A stretch of DNA of 64,000 bases from Paraburkholderia silvatlantica (GTDB lineage: Bacteria; Pseudomonadota; Gammaproteobacteria; Burkholderiales; Burkholderiaceae): the NCBI RefSeq assembly GCF_003096715.1, contig NZ_QEOL01000011.1, forward strand, positions 1 through 64,000. Direction: 5' to 3'. Within the stretch, counting starts at the first letter, position 1. Every line of letters begins with the position of its first letter. Below, in pieces: positions 32,548 through 42,517 of the stretch. A program made the translations under genes and the position numbers. The notes beneath the pieces were generated by a model, which made no database searches, had not been told where the DNA came from, and saw only the letters and a list, made by a program, of their open reading frames with translations.

Positions 32548-34260
32548 CTACTTCGTCGCTGCGAGCGCGCTTTTCGGATTGAGGTTTTTCAGGTGCCCGC
32601 TTTCCGTGCCTGCATGTGGATCGATCACGCAGTTGATCAGCGCCGGTGCCTTTGCGTCCATAGCACTCGACAGCGCCGCAGTCAGCTCCTCCGGGCGAGT
32701 CACGTGATAGCCCCTTGCGCCGAAAGCTTCGATTAACCTGTCATAGCGGGCCGAGCCCATCAGGACCGTCGGCCCCGGGTCAGCACCGCCGCTGCGATTG
32801 ACATCATCGCCGTGGTAGATGCCACCGTTATTGAACACCACGATGATGATCGGCAGGCGGTAACGGCAGATGGTTTCGATCTCCATACCGCTGAATCCGA
32901 ATGCACTGTCTCCCTCAACTGCCACGACGGGCTGGCCGCTGGTCACCGCCGCGCCAATGGCATATCCCATGCCGATGCCCATTACGCCCCATGTGCCTGC
33001 GTCGAGCCGCCGGCGGGGCAGCTTCATGTCGATGATATTGCGTGCGAAGTCCAGTGTGTTTGCACCTTCATTCACCAGATAGACGTCCGGATGGTTCGCC
33101 AGAACGTCGCGCACCGCGCGCAGGCCGCTCTGGAACGTCATCGGATCCGGACTGGCCAGCAGGTTCGTCGCCATCTTTTCTTCGTTATGCTTGCGGCGCT
33201 CCCCGATGGCTTCCGTCCACGCCTTTGGGGTGTGCACCGGCGTGGAAGGCAATGCAGCCCTGAACGCCGCCATCGCCGAGGCGATGTCACCGGCCACGGG
33301 CGCTGCAATGGCCCGGTTACTGTCGAACTCCGTGGGCTCGATGTCGATCTGGATCAGTTTCGCGTCCGCAGACCACTGCGGCGCCTTGCCATGCCCCAGC
33401 AGCCAGTTCAGGCGTGCACCGACGAGCATGACGACGTCTGCCTGCCCCAGCACAAAGGAACGCGCAGCCGCAGCGGACTGGGCATGGTCGTCGGGGAGAA
33501 GTCCCTTGGCCATCGACATCGGTAGATACGGGATACCGGTCTCTTCAAGAAACGCCCGGATGGCATCATCGGCCTGGGCATAGGCAGCGCCCTTGCCCAG
33601 GATCACGAGCGGTCGTTGCGCGTTCGCCAGAAGACCGAGCGCCCGGCCCACCGACTCATGCGACGGAACACGTACAGGTGCTGCGTCGACAACCTTGATG
33701 AGTGACGCTTGCGCGGCTGTAGCGTCGATTGTTGCCGCGAGCGAAGCGGCCGTGAGATCCAGATAAACGCCGCCGGGTCGCCCTGAGACGGCTGCCCTGA
33801 TTGCCCGGGCCACACCGATCCCGATGTCTTCGGGCCTGTTGATGCGGAACGCCGCTTTGGCGAAAGGCTTCGCGGCGTTCATCTGGTCAAGCTCTTCGTA
33901 GTCGCCCTGCTGCAGGTCGATGATGGCGCGATCACTGGACCCGCTGATCTGGATCATCGGAAAGCCGTTCGTCGTCGCATTGGCAAGCGCAACAAGCCCG
34001 TTGAGAAATCCCGGCGCCGACACAGTGAGGCACACGCCGGGCCATTGCTTGAGATAGCCCGAGATCGCTGCTGCATTGCCCGCTGACTGTTCGTGGCGAA
34101 AGCCCAGGTAGCGGATCCCCTCAGCCTGGGCAAGGCGCGCGAGATCCGTGATGGGAATTCCGGCAACGCCGTAAATGGTATCGATGCCGTTGAGTTTCAG
34201 CGCCTGGACCACGAGATGGAAACCATCCGTCAGTTCGGCCTGCGCAGGAGTATCTGCCAT
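32548..34260 (-). CDS. oxc: Oxalyl-CoA decarboxylase
   Basis: This 570-residue thiamine-dependent enzyme decarboxylates oxalyl-CoA to formyl-CoA and CO2. It has three domains: a PYR domain with the cofactor glutamate in YLGFRHEQSAGNAA (Glu57), a central domain, and a PP domain with the GDSAFGFSGMEIETI magnesium site followed by VVFNNGGIYHGDD. The C-terminus (ESGHLKNLNPKSAL) is typical of this family. It lies between frc and the second CoA-transferase on one strand, completing the formyl-CoA cycle. Confidence 0.95.
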   Translation of the reverse strand: MADTPAQAELTDGFHLVVQALKLNGIDTIYGVAGIPITDLARLAQAEGIRYLGFRHEQSAGNAAAISGYLKQWPGVCLTVSAPGFLNGLVALANATTNGFPMIQISGSSDRAIIDLQQGDYEELDQMNAAKPFAKAAFRINRPEDIGIGVARAIRAAVSGRPGGVYLDLTAASLAATIDATAAQASLIKVVDAAPVRVPSHESVGRALGLLANAQRPLVILGKGAAYAQADDAIRAFLEETGIPYLPMSMAKGLLPDDHAQSAAAARSFVLGQADVVMLVGARLNWLLGHGKAPQWSADAKLIQIDIEPTEFDSNRAIAAPVAGDIASAMAAFRAALPSTPVHTPKAWTEAIGERRKHNEEKMATNLLASPDPMTFQSGLRAVRDVLANHPDVYLVNEGANTLDFARNIIDMKLPRRRLDAGTWGVMGIGMGYAIGAAVTSGQPVVAVEGDSAFGFSGMEIETICRYRLPIIIVVFNNGGIYHGDDVNRSGGADPGPTVLMGSARYDRLIEAFGARGYHVTRPEELTAALSSAMDAKAPALINCVIDPHAGTESGHLKNLNPKSALAATK

Positions 34261-34306
34261 GTTGAATCCCCGTTCTGGTCAGTAGGTGGCTCGCTGCAAA
34301 AGAAAA

Positions 34307-35557
34307 TCAGATCACTTTCTTTTCCCTGAGATCTGCGATCTGCTCCTTCGAGTAGCCCAGCTCCGTCAGAACTTCCTCATTGTGCTCGCCCAGCAGCGGT
34401 GACGCGGTGATGGTCGGTGTAAAAGCCGAAAACTTGGGCGGGCATCCCACCGTGTAATACGTTCCCCGCTCCTTGTGCTCGACGGCCACGATCGAGCCGT
34501 TGGCACGCAGCGATTCGTCATGCAGCAACTCTTTGGTCGTCAGCACGGGCCCGCACGGGATCTCGTACTTGCGCATGATTTCGACGACCTCGTGCTTGTC
34601 CTTGTCGATCGTCCAGGCCTCGACGGCCGCATAGACGTCAAACAGGTGCGGGATGCGTGCCTCGGGCGTCGCGAACTTTGGATCAGTGATCCATTCCGGC
34701 TTTCCAATCACATTGCATACATTCTCCCAACCCCAAGGCTGAAAGATCACGTAGACGTAATCGTTGGGATCGGTCTTCCAGTTCTTGCACTTGAGCATCC
34801 AGCCGGGAACGCCAGAGCCCGACGCATTCTCGCCTCGCGGGACTGTGTCGCCAAAGGGCTTGTGCGGATATTGCGGGTATTCGGTCAGCTCACCGTTACG
34901 CTCCAGCCGCTGCTGGTCGCGGATCTTGACGCGACACAGGTTCAGTACGGCGTCCTGCATCGACATGTAGACCTTCTGGCCTTCACCCGTCTTCTCGCGA
35001 TGGAGCAACGCCGCAAGAAGACCGATCAGCAGGTGCATGCCTGTATTGGAGTCCCCCAGCGCGGCGCCCGACATGAGCGGCGAGCCTTCGACCAGGCCAG
35101 TCGTCGAGGCCGCCCCGCCAGCTGCCTGTGCAATATCCTCGTAGGTTTTCAGATCACCGTACGGCGAGTTTTCGGGAAAGCCCTTCACGGTCCCGTAGAT
35201 CAGGCGCGGATTCAACTGGTGCACGTGATCCCAGCCAAAACCCATGCGCTCGAGCGCCCCTGGTGCGAAGTTTTCAACGAGGATGTCTGCCTGCTTGAGC
35301 AGTTTGGTCAGGATTTCCTTGCCTTCGGGCGTCTTGGTATTGAGCTCCAGCGAACGCTTGTTCGAGTTGAGCATCGTGAAGTACAGGCCATCCTTGTCAG
35401 GGATGTCACGCAGTTGCTGACGGGTCACGTCGCCCTTTCCAGGGAGTTCGATTTTCAGGACGTCAGCCCCGAACCACGCGAGCATCTGAGTACAGGCCGG
35501 CCCCGCCTGTACTCCTGTGAAATCGATAACCTTGATACCACTAAGTGGAAGTTCCAT
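34307..35557 (-). CDS. frc: Formyl-CoA:oxalate CoA-transferase
   Basis: This 416-residue class III CoA-transferase moves CoA from formyl-CoA to oxalate. Key residues fall at the same positions as in the Oxalobacter enzyme: Gln17 in [14 protein letters not shown] and Asp169 in [18 protein letters not shown]. The glycine-rich loop over the active site reads [12 protein letters not shown], which from memory differs from the GGGGQ form of Oxalobacter. The start at 35557 has AAGG upstream. It is the first gene of the minus-strand oxalate operon and lies directly behind the FNR-type promoter. Confidence 0.95.
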   Translation of the reverse strand: MELPLSGIKVIDFTGVQAGPACTQMLAWFGADVLKIELPGKGDVTRQQLRDIPDKDGLYFTMLNSNKRSLELNTKTPEGKEILTKLLKQADILVENFAPGALERMGFGWDHVHQLNPRLIYGTVKGFPENSPYGDLKTYEDIAQAAGGAASTTGLVEGSPLMSGAALGDSNTGMHLLIGLLAALLHREKTGEGQKVYMSMQDAVLNLCRVKIRDQQRLERNGELTEYPQYPHKPFGDTVPRGENASGSGVPGWMLKCKNWKTDPNDYVYVIFQPWGWENVCNVIGKPEWITDPKFATPEARIPHLFDVYAAVEAWTIDKDKHEVVEIMRKYEIPCGPVLTTKELLHDESLRANGSIVAVEHKERGTYYTVGCPPKFSAFTPTITASPLLGEHNEEVLTELGYSKEQIADLREKKVI

Positions 35558-35592
35558 CGCTCAACCTTCGAAGTGTAAGAACACATTCGTTA

Positions 35593-35634
35593 ATTAAGCG
35601 CCTTTTGAAAAGCAAAAGCATTGATCCAAATCAA
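35593..35634 (-). promoter_or_regulatory. FNR/Anr-type class II promoter upstream of frc
   Basis: TTGAT-N4-ATCAA at 35621-35634 is an exact match to the FNR/Anr consensus. On the minus strand a -10 hexamer CTTAAT (35598-35593) follows after exactly 22 nt, the spacing of a class II FNR-activated promoter with the box centred near -41.5. The start of transcription would fall near 35586, leaving a leader of about 29 nt before the frc ATG. The architecture predicts induction under low oxygen. Confidence 0.7.
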
Positions 35635-35711
35635 AATCTGACCGCATCGCTACCCGTCGTTCGCGGATCACATTACGAGCTATTACCGTCCACCGTACGA
35701 TTTGGAATGTT

Positions 35712-35885
35712 GTACAGGGGTAGGAAACGGCGATCGCCGTCCCCTCCCTCCGAACCCGGTGTGCGGTTTTCCGGCGACGGGCTCTCCAGTCAGTTGATTC
35801 CACATCGGGATTGGCGCGCCAATCGAAGGGCCTCGGACATCGTGAACAGCCCAAGATCAGTGAAGTAGGAATTTTGTCTCATCAT
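35712..35885 (-). mobile_element. 3' remnant of a group II intron (maturase end + domain V/VI)
   Basis: On the minus strand the last 30 codons of an intron-encoded reverse transcriptase/maturase are visible (NSYFTDLGLFTMSEALRLAR, then a TGA at 35792-35790). They are followed by a domain V hairpin at 35784-35752, which starts GAGCCC, has a GAAA loop and ends GGGTTC. Next comes GGAGGGAGGGG and a short domain VI hairpin (ACGGCGATCGCCGT). The 3' boundary lies near 35712-35716. Domains I-IV and most of the maturase are lost. The junction lies a few bases after the pabBC stop, between it and the oxalate promoter. Confidence 0.65.
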
Positions 35886-35894
35886 ACGGCCGCG

Positions 35895-37826
35895 TCATCG
35901 AATCAGGCGTGCCGGCACCGCGCCGCGCAGCGCGTTCGTCAGCATCAGGGCTTCGGCACCCTGCACGTCGTCGCGCGTGAGCACGCGCTCCTGTGCGCCG
36001 AACGCTTCGTCGTCGAGCAGCACGCCGCGCATCACGCCCGGCAGCACGCCCGAGGCGAGCGGCGGCGTGTACCACCTGCCGTCGAGCCTCACGAACACGT
36101 TCGAGCGGCCGCCTTCGGTCAACTCGCCGCGCTCGTTGAAGAACAGCATGTCGAAGGCGCCCCGTGCTTCGGCCTCGCGCCATGCGCGATCGAATTCGGC
36201 GCGGCGCGTCGTCTTGCGCAGCAACAGCGCGTCGGCGGATTCGACCGGCGCAAAGCCGTGATCCGGCGCAAGCAGCACGCCCACGGTGTCGTGCGCGAGC
36301 GCCGCGAGCGGCGCGCTCGCGAGTGTAGCCGCCCCGCTCTTGCCGAGCGCGAGGCGCACCCGGTGTGGCGCGTGATCGCTTGCAATCGCGTTTGCAATCG
36401 CGCCTCCAATCGCGTCCGCAAACGTGGCGCAGGTTTCGTCGATGCGCGCCCGCAACGCCTGAACGTCGCACGGGAAGCCGAGCCACGCCGCACTCGCGGC
36501 GAGCCGCGCGAGGTGACGCTCCACGTGGCGCACGCCGCCGGCGCGCGTCGCGTACATCGTTTCGAAGCATTCGATGCCGGGGTCGGCATCGGTCAGAAAG
36601 CGGGCTTTCAAGCGGCACTCCTCGTATTCGTCGGCGGCCACGCTGTCGAGCACGATGCCCGCGCCGACGCCCATCTCGCCGCGCCGCGTGGCGCCTGCGC
36701 CCCTCGCGGGCGCATCGAGTGTCAACGTGCGGATCACGACCGAGAGGCAAAAGTCGCCGCAAGCCTCGCCCTCCGAGGGCGCGTCGAGCCAGCCTATCGT
36801 ACCCGTGTAAAGCCCGCGCGGCGCGTGCTCGAGCGCTTCGATCAGCTCCATCGTCCGGTGCTTGGGCGCACCCGTGATCGAGCCGCACGGAAAGAGCGCG
36901 CGCATGGCGTCGGCGAATGTCGTGCCTTCGCGCAGCGTCGCCTCGACGGTCGAGGTCATCTGCCAGACGGATGCGTAGGGCTCCACGCTGAAGAGCGCCG
37001 GTACGCGAACCGAGCCTGTCTTCGCGACGCGCGAGAGGTCGTTGCGCAGCAAGTCGACGATCATCACGTTTTCGGCGCGGTTCTTCGGATCGTTCGCGAG
37101 AAAACGCGCGGCGGCGGCGTCCTGCTCCCCATCGGCGCCACGCGCGGCCGTGCCCTTCATGGGTTTCGCGCGCAACGTCTTGCCGCGCTTCTCCACGAAC
37201 AGCTCCGGCGAGCACGAGAGCACCCAGCGATCGCCCGGCAACGCGACCAGCGCGCCGTAACGCACGCGCTGACGCTCGCGCAAGCGCCTGTAAAGCGCGA
37301 GCGGCGAACCGTACGCCTCGAAGCCGAGCCGGTAGGTGTAGTTGATCTGATATGAGTCGCCCGCGCGCAAGGCGTCCCGCACGGCGGCGATGTCCTGCTC
37401 GAAGCGCTCGCGGTCAACGCCGGTCGTCACGCCCGCCACGCCTGCTGGCGCAGGCGCTTCATTGCCCTCCTGCGCCGCGAGCCATGCATCGGCCTCTGCG
37501 CGCGAGAGCTTTGCGCAGCGTTCGAACAATAAAAAACGCAGCGCGGCGGGGCCGTGCTGCGTTTCGATGGATGAGGACGCGTCGCGCCTTGCGAATTCGA
37601 GCGTGCGCCCGAACTCGTAGTCGCCGGTCACGAGGGCGTGAAGTCCCTTGCCCAGTTCGGCGTTCACCTGTGCGCACACCGCGTCGAGATCCGCCGCGCG
37701 CTGGCATGCAAGCTCGCGCACGAACCCCGTATAAAGGCGGCTCGAGCGGCTAAGCGCCGTCGAGTCGCCGTCGTCGAGCAGCGCGAAAGCCGCATCACCC
37801 ACCGCGCCGCCGGAATTGACTGCCAT
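35895..37826 (-). CDS. pabB: Fused aminodeoxychorismate synthase I / ADC lyase (PabBC)
   Basis: This protein of about 643 residues joins two steps of p-aminobenzoate (folate) synthesis. Residues 1-385 are the chorismate-binding PabB domain (DSYQINYTYRLGFEAYGSP, NRAENVMIVDLLRNDLSRVA, GSITGAPKHRTMELIEALE). Residues about 410-640 are a class IV aminotransferase fold like PabC (LARLAASAAWLGFPC, then FFNERGELTEGGRSNVFVRL). The fused form is known in Burkholderiaceae. The ATG at 37826 fits AGGTAG upstream. It follows dnaJ on the minus strand with a 53-bp gap and may be read from the heat-shock transcript. Confidence 0.92.
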   Translation of the reverse strand: MAVNSGGAVGDAAFALLDDGDSTALSRSSRLYTGFVRELACQRAADLDAVCAQVNAELGKGLHALVTGDYEFGRTLEFARRDASSSIETQHGPAALRFLLFERCAKLSRAEADAWLAAQEGNEAPAPAGVAGVTTGVDRERFEQDIAAVRDALRAGDSYQINYTYRLGFEAYGSPLALYRRLRERQRVRYGALVALPGDRWVLSCSPELFVEKRGKTLRAKPMKGTAARGADGEQDAAAARFLANDPKNRAENVMIVDLLRNDLSRVAKTGSVRVPALFSVEPYASVWQMTSTVEATLREGTTFADAMRALFPCGSITGAPKHRTMELIEALEHAPRGLYTGTIGWLDAPSEGEACGDFCLSVVIRTLTLDAPARGAGATRRGEMGVGAGIVLDSVAADEYEECRLKARFLTDADPGIECFETMYATRAGGVRHVERHLARLAASAAWLGFPCDVQALRARIDETCATFADAIGGAIANAIASDHAPHRVRLALGKSGAATLASAPLAALAHDTVGVLLAPDHGFAPVESADALLLRKTTRRAEFDRAWREAEARGAFDMLFFNERGELTEGGRSNVFVRLDGRWYTPPLASGVLPGVMRGVLLDDEAFGAQERVLTRDDVQGAEALMLTNALRGAVPARLIR

Positions 37827-37879
37827 TACGATCACTACCTGCTACTTGTCTTGCTGCATGGTGACGCCGGAAACGCGCA

Positions 37880-39013
37880 TCAGTCGAAGAAGCTCTTCAC
37901 GCGGTCGAACCAGCTCTTGCTTTGCGGGCTGTGGCGCGAACCGCCTTCCACGAGCGACTTTTCGAACTGCTGGAGCATCTCGCGCTGGTGTTCGGTGAGC
38001 TTGACCGGCGTTTCCACCTGGACGTGCACGTACAGATCGCCGGCGATGCTCGAACGCAGGCCCTTGATGCCCTTGCCGCGCAGACGGAACGTCTTGCCCG
38101 ACTGCGTGCCTTCGGGCACCGTGAAACTCGCGCGGCCCGCCAGCGTCGGCACTTCGATCTCGCCGCCCAGCGCCGCCGTGGTGAACGGAATCGGCATCTG
38201 GCAGTGCAGGTCGTCGCCGTCGCGCTCGAACACCGCGTGCTGCTTGATGTGGATCTCGACGTACAGATCGCCTGACGGCCCGCCGTTGATGCCAGGCTCG
38301 CCGTTGCCGGCCGAGCGAATGCGCATGCCGTCGTCGATGCCCGCCGGAATCTTCACTTCGAGCGTCTTGGTCTCCTTCACCTTGCCTGCGCCGTGGCAGT
38401 TCGTGCAGGGTTCAGGAATGTACGAGCCGGTGCCGTGGCACTTCGGGCAGGTTTGCTGGATGCTGAAGAAGCCTTGCGACATGCGCACCGAACCCGAACC
38501 ATGGCAGGTCGGGCAGGTTTCGGGCTTCGTGCCGGGCTTCGCGCCCGAGCCGTGACACACTTCACAGCCGCTCCAGCCCGGCACGCGGATTTGCGTCTCG
38601 TAACCGTGCGCCGCCTGCTCCAGCGTGATTTCCATGCTGTAACGCAGGTCCGCGCCGCGATACACCTGCGGGCCGCCGCGCGGGCCGCCGCGGCCACCCG
38701 CGGCCTGGCCGAAGATATCGCCGAAGATGTCGCCGAAAGCGTCCGCGAAACCGCCGAAGCCCTGCGCGCCCGCGCCGCCCATGTTGGGATCGACACCGGC
38801 GTGGCCGTACTGGTCGTAAGCAGCGCGCTTTTGCGAGTCCGACAGCATTTCATAGGCCTCTTTGGCCTCCTTGAAATGCTCTTCCGCATCCTTGTTGTCC
38901 GGATTGCGGTCGGGGTGATACTTCATCGCGAGCTTGCGATATGCCTTCTTGATTTCGTCGTCGCTCGCGTTCTTCGCGACGCCCAGAACCTCGTAGTAAT
39001 CCCGTTTCGCCAT
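37880..39013 (-). CDS. dnaJ: Chaperone DnaJ (Hsp40)
   Basis: This 377-residue type I Hsp40 stimulates the DnaK ATPase and delivers substrates. The J domain (1-75) has [10 protein letters not shown] with the essential HPD. A Gly/Phe-rich linker ([18 protein letters not shown]) follows. The zinc domain has four CxxCxGxG repeats: [24 protein letters not shown] and CTNCHGAG. The C-terminal substrate domain completes it. It lies 294 bp after dnaK on the same strand, a gap with a hairpin that could separate their transcript levels. Confidence 0.97.
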   Translation of the reverse strand: MAKRDYYEVLGVAKNASDDEIKKAYRKLAMKYHPDRNPDNKDAEEHFKEAKEAYEMLSDSQKRAAYDQYGHAGVDPNMGGAGAQGFGGFADAFGDIFGDIFGQAAGGRGGPRGGPQVYRGADLRYSMEITLEQAAHGYETQIRVPGWSGCEVCHGSGAKPGTKPETCPTCHGSGSVRMSQGFFSIQQTCPKCHGTGSYIPEPCTNCHGAGKVKETKTLEVKIPAGIDDGMRIRSAGNGEPGINGGPSGDLYVEIHIKQHAVFERDGDDLHCQMPIPFTTAALGGEIEVPTLAGRASFTVPEGTQSGKTFRLRGKGIKGLRSSIAGDLYVHVQVETPVKLTEHQREMLQQFEKSLVEGGSRHSPQSKSWFDRVKSFFD

Positions 39014-39256
39014 ATCGGTTCAACGCCGGCCTCGCGCTTCACGGCGCGCGCCGGCTCCTCTTGAATGCTGGATCTCGTGACCCGTTTGCCGCTCCCTCGA
39101 ACATCCGCACAGGCGTTTCTCACGCCGCGGCGGCCCCTGAAAGAGAACGGCCTCCATAAAACAAATGTGCCCGGAGAGCCGGATGGCTCGCCAGGCGCTG
39201 CAATGCTGACACGCATCGTAACCGATGCGGCCGCCTTCGTAGCCGCTTTGACCGGA

Positions 39257-39292
39257 TCACGACCGTGCGCTGATCAGGCAGAACGGTCGTGA
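39257..39292 (-). terminator. Inverted repeat after dnaK
   Basis: Bases 39257-39266 pair perfectly with 39283-39292 (10 bp) around a 16-nt loop, located 16 bp after the dnaK stop. No T-run follows on the minus strand. It is more likely an mRNA-stabilising or attenuating hairpin between dnaK and dnaJ than a strong terminator. Confidence 0.4.
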
Positions 39293-39307
39293 CCGCCACG
39301 AACCGGC

Positions 39308-41260
39308 TTAGTCCTTCTTGACTTCCTTGAACTCGGCGTCGACCACGTCGTCCGCGTTGTCCTGCGCGCCCTGCTCGGCAGCACCTGCGGCACCCGCGCC
39401 GGCTGCACCCGCCGCGCCTGCCTGCTGGGCCTGCATGTCGGCGTACATCTTTTCGCCGAGCTTCTGCGACGCTGCCGACAGCGCCTCGACCTTCGCCTCG
39501 ATCGTCGCCTTGTCGGCCGACGAGCTCTTCAGCGTTTCCTCGAGGTCCTTCAGCGCGGCTTCGATCTTTTCCTTTTCGGAAGCGTCGATCTTGTCGCCGT
39601 ACTCGGCCACGGCCTTCTTCGTGCTGTGAACCAGTGCGTCGCCCTGGTTGCGCGCGTCGGCCAGCTCACGCAGACGGTGATCTTCTTCCGCGTTCGCTTC
39701 GGCGTCCTTCACCATCTTCTCGATTTCGGCTTCCGACAGACCCGAGTTCGCCTTGATGGTGATCTTGTTTTCCTTGCCGGTGGCCTTGTCCTTCGCGCCC
39801 ACGTGCAGAATGCCGTTCGCATCGATGTCGAAGGTCACTTCGATCTGCGGCACGCCGCGCGGTGCGGGCGGAATGCCTTCGAGGTTGAACTCGCCCAGCA
39901 GCTTGTTGCCCGCCGCCATTTCGCGTTCGCCCTGGAACACCTTGATCGTCACGGCCGACTGGCTGTCGTCCGCCGTCGAGTAGACCTGTGCGTGCTTGGT
40001 CGGGATGGTGGTGTTCTTGTTGATCATCTTCGTCATCACGCCGCCGAGCGTCTCGATACCGAGCGAGAGCGGGGTCACGTCGAGGAGCAGCACGTCCTTG
40101 CGGTCGCCCGACAGCACCTGGCCCTGGATCGCGGCGCCAACGGCCACGGCTTCGTCCGGGTTCACGTCGCGGCGCGGATCCTTGCCGAAGAACTCCTTCA
40201 CCTTTTCCTGCACCTTCGGCATACGCGTCTGGCCGCCGACGAGAATCACGTCGTCGATGTCGCCGACCTTCACGCCTGCGTCCTTGATCGCCACGCGGCA
40301 CGGCTCGATGGTGCGCTCGATCAGGTCTTCGACCAGCGCTTCCAGCTTGGCGCGCGTGATCTTCAGGTTCAAGTGCTTCGGACCCGATGCGTCCGCCGTG
40401 ATGTACGGCAGGTTGATTTCGGTCTGCTGGCCCGACGACAGCTCGATCTTGGCCTTTTCAGCGGCTTCCTTCAGGCGTTGCAGCGCGAGCACGTCCTTCG
40501 AGAGGTCGACGCCCTGCTCCTTCTTGAACTCGCCGATGATGTAATCGATGATGCGCTGGTCGAAGTCTTCGCCGCCGAGGAACGTGTCGCCGTTGGTCGA
40601 GAGCACTTCGAACTGCATTTCGCCGTCCACATCCGCGATTTCGATGATCGAGATGTCGAACGTGCCGCCGCCGAGGTCGAACACGGCGATCTTGCGGTCG
40701 CCCTTTTCGGCCTTGTCCAGACCGAACGCGAGCGCGGCTGCCGTCGGCTCGTTGATGATGCGCTTGACTTCCAGACCGGCGATGCGGCCTGCGTCCTTGG
40801 TGGCCTGACGCTGGCTGTCGTTGAAGTAGGCGGGAACCGTGATCACGGCTTCCGTGACGGGCTCGCCGAGGTAGTCTTCAGCGGTCTTCTTCATCTTGCG
40901 CAGCACTTCGGCCGAAACCTGCGAAGGCGCGAGCTTCGTGCCATGCGCTTCGACCCATGCGTCGCCGTTGTCGTGCTTGACGATCTTGTAGGGCATCAGA
41001 CCGATGTCCTTTTGCACTTCCTTCTCTTCGAAGCGGCGGCCGATCAGGCGCTTGACGGCGTACAGCGTGTTCTTCGGGTTGGTGACCGACTGGCGCTTGG
41101 CCGGTGCGCCGACCAGCACTTCGTTGTCGTCCATGTAGGCGATGATCGACGGCGTCGTACGGGCGCCTTCCGAGTTCTCGATCACCTTGACCTGATTGCC
41201 TTCCATCAGCGCCACGCACGAGTTGGTGGTGCCGAGGTCGATACCGATGATTTTGCCCAT
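39308..41260 (-). CDS. dnaK: Chaperone DnaK (Hsp70)
   Basis: This 650-residue Hsp70 folds proteins using ATP, with DnaJ and GrpE. The ATPase domain starts [20 protein letters not shown] and contains [18 protein letters not shown] and [17 protein letters not shown]. The substrate domain and helical lid follow, and the C-terminus ends in the acidic tail [14 protein letters not shown]. The ATG at 41260 is set by the motif and GGAGATTT upstream. A sigma-32-like promoter lies 126 bp upstream. It is flanked by grpE and dnaJ. Confidence 0.98.
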   Translation of the reverse strand: MGKIIGIDLGTTNSCVALMEGNQVKVIENSEGARTTPSIIAYMDDNEVLVGAPAKRQSVTNPKNTLYAVKRLIGRRFEEKEVQKDIGLMPYKIVKHDNGDAWVEAHGTKLAPSQVSAEVLRKMKKTAEDYLGEPVTEAVITVPAYFNDSQRQATKDAGRIAGLEVKRIINEPTAAALAFGLDKAEKGDRKIAVFDLGGGTFDISIIEIADVDGEMQFEVLSTNGDTFLGGEDFDQRIIDYIIGEFKKEQGVDLSKDVLALQRLKEAAEKAKIELSSGQQTEINLPYITADASGPKHLNLKITRAKLEALVEDLIERTIEPCRVAIKDAGVKVGDIDDVILVGGQTRMPKVQEKVKEFFGKDPRRDVNPDEAVAVGAAIQGQVLSGDRKDVLLLDVTPLSLGIETLGGVMTKMINKNTTIPTKHAQVYSTADDSQSAVTIKVFQGEREMAAGNKLLGEFNLEGIPPAPRGVPQIEVTFDIDANGILHVGAKDKATGKENKITIKANSGLSEAEIEKMVKDAEANAEEDHRLRELADARNQGDALVHSTKKAVAEYGDKIDASEKEKIEAALKDLEETLKSSSADKATIEAKVEALSAASQKLGEKMYADMQAQQAGAAGAAGAGAAGAAEQGAQDNADDVVDAEFKEVKKD

Positions 41261-41385
41261 TTTTGTCAAATCTCCAGAATTTGGTCGCTGTGCGGACGCC
41301 GCTTTCGCGCTGCGCAGGTCAGCTTGCTCGAGCCGCGTTTTCCCTTGTGCGCGGCTGGCGTCCACTTCAATACGGAACTGCTGCC

Positions 41386-41414
41386 CAAATGAGTGCCGCT
41401 ACGGCGATTTCAAG
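41386..41414 (-). promoter_or_regulatory. Sigma-32-like promoter of dnaK
   Basis: CTTGAAA (41414-41408) and CTCATTTG (41393-41386) are separated by 14 nt on the minus strand. These match the heat-shock consensus CTTGAAA-N13-17-CCCCATNT. The site lies about 126 nt upstream of the dnaK ATG. The grpE promoter has the same CTTGAAA and the same 14-nt spacer. Confidence 0.65.
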
Positions 41415-41511
41415 GGGTTTAGGCTATGCGTTCCATCATTTTTTTCAATCGCAGGGCCTTTTGGGATTTTCCTTTGGGTTCCTTCAGGCCACCGCGCTCC
41501 TTACATCTTTC

Positions 41512-42099
41512 TTACTTCGGTGCCGAAACGGTCACGAGCGCCGGACGCAGCACGCGGTCGGCGATCACATAGCCCTTTTGCAGCACGCTGACCACCGTGT
41601 TCGCTTCCTGCCCGGACGGCACCATCGAGATGGCCTGGTGACGGTGCGGGTCGAACTTCTCCCCCACGGGGTTGATGGCGAGGACCTTGCCCTTCTCGAG
41701 CGCGCCGGTCAGTTGCCGCAGCGTGAGCTCGACGCCTTCGTTGACCTTGGCGAGGTCGTCCGAGTTATGGGCGAGTGCGGCTTCGAGGCTGTCCATCACC
41801 GGCAGCAGATGCTCGGCGAAGTTTTCGATCGCGAACTTGTGCGCCTTGGCGACGTCTTCCTGCGCGCGGCGGCGCACGTTCTCGGTCTCGGCCTTGGCGC
41901 GGACGAAAGCGTCCTGCAATTCGGCGATTTTCGCCTGGGCTTCGGCCAGTGCGGCCTCGGCAAGCGCCGCAGCGTTCTGGTCCACGCCGCCTTGGGCTGC
42001 CTGCCCGGCCGCTTCAGCCGGCTGGGGCTGGGCTGCCTGCGACGCCTCGTCCGCGGGCGTGGTGTTCTGGCTCGTCGGGTTCTCTTGCGTGTTTTCCAT
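41512..42099 (-). CDS. grpE: Nucleotide exchange factor GrpE
   Basis: This 195-residue protein exchanges ADP for ATP on DnaK. An acidic, low-complexity N-terminus of about 55 residues precedes the long dimerising coiled coil ([20 protein letters not shown], then [17 protein letters not shown]). The C-terminal beta domain has [20 protein letters not shown] and [10 protein letters not shown]. The ATG at 42099 gives the family's usual length; an upstream frame is open to 42249. It is transcribed ahead of dnaK on the minus strand. Confidence 0.95.
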   Translation of the reverse strand: MENTQENPTSQNTTPADEASQAAQPQPAEAAGQAAQGGVDQNAAALAEAALAEAQAKIAELQDAFVRAKAETENVRRRAQEDVAKAHKFAIENFAEHLLPVMDSLEAALAHNSDDLAKVNEGVELTLRQLTGALEKGKVLAINPVGEKFDPHRHQAISMVPSGQEANTVVSVLQKGYVIADRVLRPALVTVSAPK

Positions 42100-42221
42100 G
42101 TCGCTGAACGTCGTTGAATAGTGAAAAAAGGGGACAAAGCTTCGGGCGCCCTTGCGCGCCCCGCTCTGCTGCGCCGGCGAGCGTTGTGCCAACGCGACAG
42201 AGGCTTCGTACATTGCGACAG

Positions 42222-42250
42222 CACTTGGGTGCCGGATCGCTTGTTTCAAG
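42222..42250 (-). promoter_or_regulatory. Sigma-32-like promoter of grpE
   Basis: CTTGAAA at 42250-42244 and CCCAAGTG at 42229-42222 are separated by 14 nt on the minus strand, close to the sigma-32 consensus. The site lies about 123 nt upstream of the grpE ATG. A heat-shock start here would give a long untranslated leader. Confidence 0.6.
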
Positions 42251-42517
42251 GGGCTCCCGCGGCTTTTTTATGCAGACATCCGGACCGCGAAATCGCTCGT
42301 TACAACCATTACTGCAGCGCCGCAAAAATGAAATTGAGTAAGGGACATCCCTGACCTACACTCAGGAACAGGTGCTGCTCATGGCGCGTTTACCCTGAGC
42401 CCGGCACCGCACCGAACGGGCCTGCGGTCAGCACATTTTTCAGCGGCATCGCCGCACATAAAGACGCTGACCGGGCCCCGAAACTGGCCGTTTTGCTGCA
42501 ATCCCAAGGGGAGTACC

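Noticed and set aside
35811..37355. Long plus-strand frame opposite pabBC
   Set aside because: Antisense shadow; low complexity and no recognisable domain.
39626..41392. Long plus-strand frame opposite dnaK
   Set aside because: An antisense shadow of DnaK, which has unmistakable Hsp70 motifs on the other strand.
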